Assembly (NCBI GenBank): GCA_949318235.1
Contig: OX439131.1
Coordinates: forward strand, 27,179,379-27,243,378
From: Ecdyonurus torrentis
Lineage: Eukaryota; Arthropoda; Insecta; Ephemeroptera; Heptageniidae
Length of the DNA: 64,000 bases
Direction: 5' to 3'
The position numbers and the translations under genes were made by a program. Shown here piece by piece: positions 60,259 to 64,000 of this stretch. Below the pieces are notes generated by a model, which saw only the letters and a program-made list of their open reading frames with translations, made no database searches and was not told the DNA's origin. The stretch's first letter is position 1. The number at the start of each line of letters is the position of its first letter.

Positions 60259-60338
<80 letters not shown>

Positions 60339-61984
60339 GTTCATAGCTGATGCAAATGTAAACAATCTGTGATTGCAATTTAATGTGTAGTATTATCTAG
60401 CGTTGTTTTATCTCACATTTATATTTGTTGAAAGTATCGCAAAGATAACTTTTCCGTATTAATGAATTCTCAGGCAACTACCAAAACCGTGGCAACCAAG
60501 ATGGAGGTGAACGTGGCTATGAAAATGGTGGGCCACCTCAGCGCGACTACAGCCAGCGTGAATACGGTGGTAATTTTAAACGAGGAGGCGGCGGTGGCGC
60601 TCCCAGAGACAGAGAGGGTGCTCCTAGCAGAGGTGGACAAGGTTGGTTTTATCAACACAATATCTGACAATATGGTAGTCCATGATAAAAGCATTAATCA
60701 TAATACATCGTGGTGATACAATCATGATGTATTTTATGTAGGCTGACCAGAAGTCCTGATTTTCCCGTGATAATCCCGATTTTGACACCTCGTCCCGTCT
60801 AAAAATTGAAATGTCCCTATTTCTTACAAAGGGGGAAAAATTAAAATTAATATAAAGCACACATAATGAATGATTTTAACATAATAACATCGTGATATCT
60901 GGTAGTTTTATTTAAAAGCAAATTTTATGACTGTTGGAAAAAAAAGAACAAGGAGTTCAAAATATTTTTTTAAATTATGATTATTTCTGATGTACTCTTA
61001 TTAAAAAATAAGATAAACAGCTATAATTTTTTCATTTAGCCATTGGAAAAAACCTTCAAAATAAGCTTAAAAATCAGGGACCATGCCCCCTTTATGAAAA
61101 TTTTTGTGCCTCCGGCAAGGCACTCTGCCCCCATCCCAGGTTGCTTGGCGCCAGGATCAGCGTGTCCTGATTTTGCCTCTAGGGAATATGGTCAGCCTTA
61201 TTTTATGTTGGACGAAAAAGGAGTAAAAATGCAATGTTTCCAAATCACTTATTTTGTGGGGTGGTCTTGTGTGGGAAAAAATATTTTAGAAATTACTTAA
61301 AAATTTGTATTTGTGTGTGTGTGGGGGGGGGGGGGGGGGATACTACAATTTTTGTTATTTGGGCTGGGTTGGTTGAAAAACGTTACCAAGATAAGGGTGT
61401 CAAACTAAGAATGATAAGAGATAGTTAGCACTATATTTCAAGGAGCATATTTTTCTTAGTCATGCTGATGAAGCCCAATAAGGCTGAAACAGCTGTCTAT
61501 GGCTTGTGAGTGAGGTGTTCTAAGTAAGTAGTGTCATACATTTTTGTGAGCCACATCAAAAATACCAATAAAATAGCAAATACCAACCCCTTCTCACCCT
61601 CTTTACAAATTTGAGCTTCGGTAATAATGAGCTCACTATGGTACACCCCTTTTCAAGTTATATAAAGTACACACCTTTCGCGTTTAATTTTTGGATCAAG
61701 TTAGAATATTTTCTCTCATGTCAGGTGTCGCTATCTATTAACAGTTTAATTTCCCACTTCCCAATTGTTCAAATCTATGTGTTTTTCTATCATCTTTTTA
61801 GCAATCAATTATTTGCTAAGTCAATTTATTTTCTTAATCATCTACATATAGCTCATTTAAAAAAAAAATGAAACTTTCAGGCTACAGAGGTGGTAGCGGT
61901 GGTCCTTTCCGAGGCAATCCCAGCAATCGCATGAGAGGCAGCAACAACCAAGGGGGTCCTCGTCCCCAACAAGTGAAGCAGTAG
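48079..61984 (+). CDS. CAPRIN1: Caprin (cell-cycle-associated RNA-binding protein)
   Basis: Eight coding exons join in frame: 48079-48192, 50885-51127, 51815-51973, 52186-52347, 56550-57549, 57637-57771, 60474-60641 and 61881-61984, giving 694 aa (human CAPRIN1 709). Residues 1-226 form the conserved HR1-type helical region (DPFKQVLTMIDHKRRNLEKR, then LDGYRTEQKNGKELKGEQL). Exon 5 (227-559) is low-complexity, rich in Pro, Gln and Ala. It holds FNFLQESQLEM at 330-340, which matches the G3BP-binding motif of vertebrate Caprin-1 (NFIQDSMLDF). Exons 6-8 form an RGG/G-rich C-terminus (GGFRGRGGRGGRGRG). Caprins bind mRNA, associate with G3BP/Rasputin and act in stress-granule assembly and translation control. 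Introns 1, 4 and 6 are largely foldback elements; intron 7 carries a hammerhead motif. Confidence 0.95.
48804..49035. repeat. Poly-A / poly-T tracts in Caprin intron 1
   Basis: A run of about 18 A near 48802-48818, then about 30 T (48860-48890) and a T-rich stretch to 49036. No mobile-element boundary is evident. Confidence 0.85.
49118..50295. mobile_element. 1178-bp TTAA-ended foldback, Caprin intron 1
   Basis: The ends TTAAAGGCGTAGAACACC and GGTGTTCTACGCCTTTAA equal those of the 300-bp CRE-bearing MITEs, but the interior is different. Long arms include ATTGTACATACCAGGCTCAT / ATGAGCCTGGTATGTACAAT and CATAGGGGAGGGGGTTGGAG / inverse. They meet near 49700. The arms are nearly identical, so the element is young or still under exchange. 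Confidence 0.9.
51533..51657. mobile_element. Small TTAA-ended hairpin, Caprin intron 2
   Basis: TTAAAGCCCAGGACAGC at the left is matched by GCTGTCCTAGGCTTAA at the right, 125 bp in total. The TTAAAGCCC start is shared with the foldback at 54511-55682. Confidence 0.65.
52068..52140. repeat. (AT)n tract with TATATATAGGCCTATATATA palindrome
   Basis: A TA repeat that passes into an AGGCCT-centred palindrome just before Caprin exon 4. The same AGGCCT palindrome type occurs at about 62912-62942. Confidence 0.85.
52723..52899. mobile_element. hAT-type MITE, copy 3, Caprin intron 4
   Basis: The ends CAGGGTCGGACTGGC and GGACAGTCTGAGCCTG are flanked by a perfect 8-bp duplication TAAGCCAG (52715-52722 and 52900-52907). 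It is 177 bp and closely follows the 5064-5252 copy. Confidence 0.93.
52966..54024. mobile_element. Foldback element with 33-bp subterminal repeats, copy 2, Caprin intron 4
   Basis: The left end TATCGAGGTTGTCGCGAAAA is followed by about four 33-bp units (GCAAAATGTGTAACTCG...). The right end carries about three units in inverted orientation and finishes TTCGCAACATTATCGATA. About 750 bp of AT-rich unique interior separates them. This may be a longer relative of the copy at 22719. Confidence 0.85.
54579..55327. mobile_element. 749-bp hAT-type element (CAGGGTTTCTCAACCT ends)
   Basis: The left end CAGGGTTTCTCAACCTGC and right end AGGTTGAGAAACCCTG are inverted. A perfect 8-bp duplication CCTTATCT flanks it (54571-54578 and 55328-55335). 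The interior has (GA)n at 54626-54656 and AT-rich DNA without a transposase frame. Confidence 0.93.
55466..55487. repeat. Poly-C tract
   Basis: About 22 cytosines at the centre of the CRE-bearing foldback. Confidence 0.9.
56085..56530. mobile_element. Nested composite of two foldback repeats, Caprin intron 4
   Basis: An outer repeat starts AAAACCATTTCGGTTTAAAT and later shows CAATTGCAAGCACAATTGCA / TGTGCTTGCAATTTTGCG arms (56408-56470). Nested in it (about 56140-56300) is a CCAGCAAGGGCC element ending GATCCTAACCGCGATGGTTT. The duplicated host word GAAAGAAAAGTAATAGA lies on both sides of the inner element (56112 and 56310). Confidence 0.75.
57845..60266. mobile_element. 2.4-kb giant palindrome filling Caprin intron 6
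   Basis: The left end ATATGAGACGAAATTCGCCG and right end CGGCGAATTTCGTCTCATAT begin arms about 1 kb long. Examples: AAGGCCGCTAGAGCGCTTTG at 57986 and CAAAGCGCTCTAGCGGCCTT at 60107; GAATGAAGCTTTTTTATTAG at 58751 and CTAATAAAAAACTTCATTC near 59385. Arms differ by scattered substitutions. A long T run (58687-58750) in the left arm faces an A run (59405-59430) in the right. No protein-coding frame. Confidence 0.92.
60262..60335. repeat. (AT)n microsatellite
   Basis: About 70 bp of TA repeats at the right edge of the giant palindrome, suggesting insertion at a TA tract or expansion at its boundary. Confidence 0.9.
60739..61199. mobile_element. hAT-like element (TAGGCTGACC ends), Caprin intron 7
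   Basis: The left end TAGGCTGACCAGAAGTCCTG and right end TATGGTCAGCCTT share a short inverted repeat GGCTGACCA. The flanks carry ATTTTATG at 60731-60738 and 61200-61207, an 8-bp duplication. TCCTGATTTT words occur near both ends in inverted relation to the terminus. No coding frame is seen. Confidence 0.7.
61323..61339. repeat. Poly-G tract
   Basis: A GT-rich stretch followed by about 17 G in Caprin intron 7. Confidence 0.9.
61458..61504 (+). ncRNA. Hammerhead ribozyme motif, type I, minimal stem III
   Basis: All hammerhead parts occur in order on the plus strand: stem I strand AGTCATG (61458-61464), core CTGATGA (61465-61471), stem II AGCC / GGCT (61472-61475 with 61482-61485, loop CAATAA), core GAAA (61486-61489), a 2-bp stem III (A61489-T61496 and C61490-G61495) with loop AGCT, cleavage triplet GTC (61495-61497), and stem I strand TATGGCT (61498-61504). 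The two stem I strands pair over 7 positions, two of them G-U. The layout resembles hammerheads of Penelope-like and other small animal retroelements. It lies in Caprin intron 7, sense orientation, 376 bp before the last exon. Activity is inferred. Confidence 0.8.
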
Positions 61985-63440
61985 AAGACTAGCGAGTAGC
62001 AAAATGAACCAGCAGTGGAGAAGGGAAAACCAGCGATGGCAACAACTCGTGATCAACCGACATCGCAATAGAAAATAACAAATTTCTCTTCCTCTCTTCT
62101 CTCTTAGCTCTCGCAATCCTCTCTGTTTCAATATTAATTGCGTTCCATTATTTTTTTAATGCTCCACAACCTTCCAAAAAAAAAAAAAAAAAATGTGGCA
62201 GGCTGGGAGGGAAAAAAACACAAAATATAACTGTAATAAACAAAAGAAATGCAGAGTTAAGTTATATAAAATTAATTTAAAATAAAATATAATAAGTGAT
62301 TTATTACTATGAGTATTACTTTTTTTTTTCTGAGCATTTGCATTACCACTTCTATGTTTATTAATTTGTATATTGTAATAGATTTTGATAAATTATAATT
62401 TAATCTTTTTTGTGAAAAAATATATATTTGAGAGTGAATAAAAGGTTTCAAAATGTTTTGTACAGAAGAAAGATAACTTCACGTATTTTTGATTGGATGG
62501 TAATAATAAAAATTATATATATATATATATATATCCTAAACATAATTACTCTAAAATTATTTGCAGATTTCCATTATCGAAATATGTAATATCGTTTTTA
62601 TATTTTTTGTTTTGTTAACTTCCTTGCGCAGTAAAACACCAAGACTGGATTTATTTGTGTGGCAATTGAATGTGACTGTAAAGTGAAGTGGTCAGTTTTG
62701 CTGCAAAAACTAAAGTGACATAATAATAAAAAGAAGGGGGGAAATAATAATAATAAAAAAAAATAATAATAAAAAAAAAGGACTGCATTTCTCTGCAAGT
62801 GCATTTTTGACCCATCATAATTTTAAGTATACATAATATATATTATATAAAATAAAGAATTCATAAATTCCATTTTCCAAATTATGTAATAAAAATAATA
62901 TGTGCAGCTATATATATACCTATATATAGGCCTATATATAGGAATGTGAACAGTAATATTGTATTTTTATTTGTATAGTAAAATTTTAGATGTATGCTGC
63001 ATAACATTAATAATATTAATATAATAATTAAAAAAAAAAAATCTACCTTAATATCAATTCTTATTTCTTCAATCTTGCAAAATAAACTCCCATGTAATCT
63101 TTTTGTTACTCTCATCTATTGTACTGTAATATATTTTGCTGCCTACTTTATAATGGCCTATTAATAAAATGCATTATTAGTACTGTATAAACGTATGTGC
63201 ATTCTTTTTCTGTTTTATCACTTGCAATTACAGATCTCTTTAACATTCGATCCCCTTCCCTCACAAACACATGGCATTTATTCCTTAATAAATAAATGTG
63301 ACTGATAATAAATGTAAGTAGATTTCTTCTTTTAAACATTAAAAATGCATAAACAGATTTTACAGTATAAATAAAATTACCCTTGTGTATTTAGCAATGA
63401 AAATGAACTGTTGGCTATAAATAAAGGATTTCAGTAAACA
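61985..63440 (+). other. Probable Caprin 3' UTR
   Basis: Sequence after the TAG stop. It holds AATAAA at 62437-62442 and 63420-63425, either of which could set the 3' end. The stretch contains a (TA)n at 62514-62535, A-rich tracts and an AGGCCT-centred palindrome (62912-62942). No other coding exon is recognised. Confidence 0.5.
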
Positions 63441-63521
63441 ACTTCTTTTCTTGATTTTACTTGATTAGTGCTAGATAGTTTTCATAATTTTCATGTTAAA
63501 AAAAACATCCATACTGGACAA

Positions 63522-63865
63522 GGTATTAATTACGTTTAAAAAAAATAATTAGAAAATAGTTGGTAGAGATTAGAGCACGTTGAATTGAAAATTAATAAAA
63601 CGCGAAAATTCTCTAATTTAAATAGTAAATTGGGACTAGGGATGCAAATCATTATAGCTTGCGCTAAATAAAAATAGACGTCTATTTTTATTTAGCGCAA
63701 GCTATAATGATTTGCATCCCTAGTCCCAATTTACTATTTAAATTAGAGAATTTTCGCGTTTTATTAATTTTCAATTCAACGTGCTCTAATCTCTACCAAC
63801 TATTTTCTAATTATTTTTTTAAACGTAATTAATACCAACAGCGATGGTTTTTTCCTATATATTAC
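63522..63865. mobile_element. Near-perfect palindrome between 14-bp direct repeats
   Basis: The arms start GGTATTAATTACGTTTAAAA (63522) and end TTTAAACGTAATTAATACC (63836), meeting at AATAGACGTCTATT near 63677 with essentially no loop. The word CATACTGGACAAGG lies on both sides (about 63510-63523 and 63866-63879). The right flank carries AGCGATGGTTTTTTCC, the terminus of the CCAGCAAGGGCC family, absent on the left. Confidence 0.85.
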
Positions 63866-64000
63866 ATACTGGACAAGGAACAATCAAATACTGGTTAAAA
63901 TAGAGAAAAGAAATTATTATCACAGAAAACAGTGTAATTTAACAACACTAGTATTTGAGGAAAAGCAATGATTTTGTTAATTAGTCCAACGACTTAAATA

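Overview
The window is genomic DNA from a non-vertebrate animal. The genes are split by GT-AG introns, the DNA between them is very AT-rich, simple repeats are long, and cut-and-paste type transposon relics are dense. Four complete, conserved single-copy animal genes can be read end to end by joining exons in frame. I cannot name the species or phylum. Vertebrates seem unlikely because of gene order, AT richness and repeat content.

Layout. 1-6.7 kb: no gene. It holds diverged GACATC-motif repeats, a tandem duplication, a 118-bp satellite, and nested transposons with clear target-site duplications. 6.7-10.9 kb, minus: SETD9-type SET-domain protein (6 coding exons, 263 aa). 11.4-16.3 kb, plus: AGTRAP-like four-helix membrane protein (6 coding exons, 176 aa), head-to-head with SETD9 across 432 bp. 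16.3-24.8 kb: AT-rich interval between convergent genes, with no further gene recognised. 24.8-47.0 kb, minus: plasma-membrane Ca2+ ATPase (PMCA/ATP2B; 19 coding exons, 1068 aa), with a 12.8-kb first coding intron. 47.0-48.1 kb: divergent promoter region. 48.1-62.0 kb, plus: Caprin (8 coding exons, 694 aa). 62-64 kb: Caprin 3' UTR and one almost perfect palindrome.

The non-coding part is dominated by palindromic (foldback/MITE) elements. At least three groups are visible: elements ending in TTAA, elements ending in ATATCGA- or TA, and hAT-type elements with perfect 8-bp target duplications. Many lie in introns, so the primary transcripts should carry long hairpins; the 2.4-kb palindrome that fills Caprin intron 6 is the extreme case. 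Several elements carry the CRE palindrome TGACGTCA.

The strongest unexpected signal is a complete hammerhead-ribozyme motif (61458-61504) on the sense strand of the last Caprin intron. All core nucleotides, a 4-bp stem II, a minimal stem III, a GTC cleavage triplet and a 7-bp stem I are present. PMCA also has a 63-nt intron without stop codons whose length is a multiple of three, a GC-AG intron, and an unusually short C-terminus.
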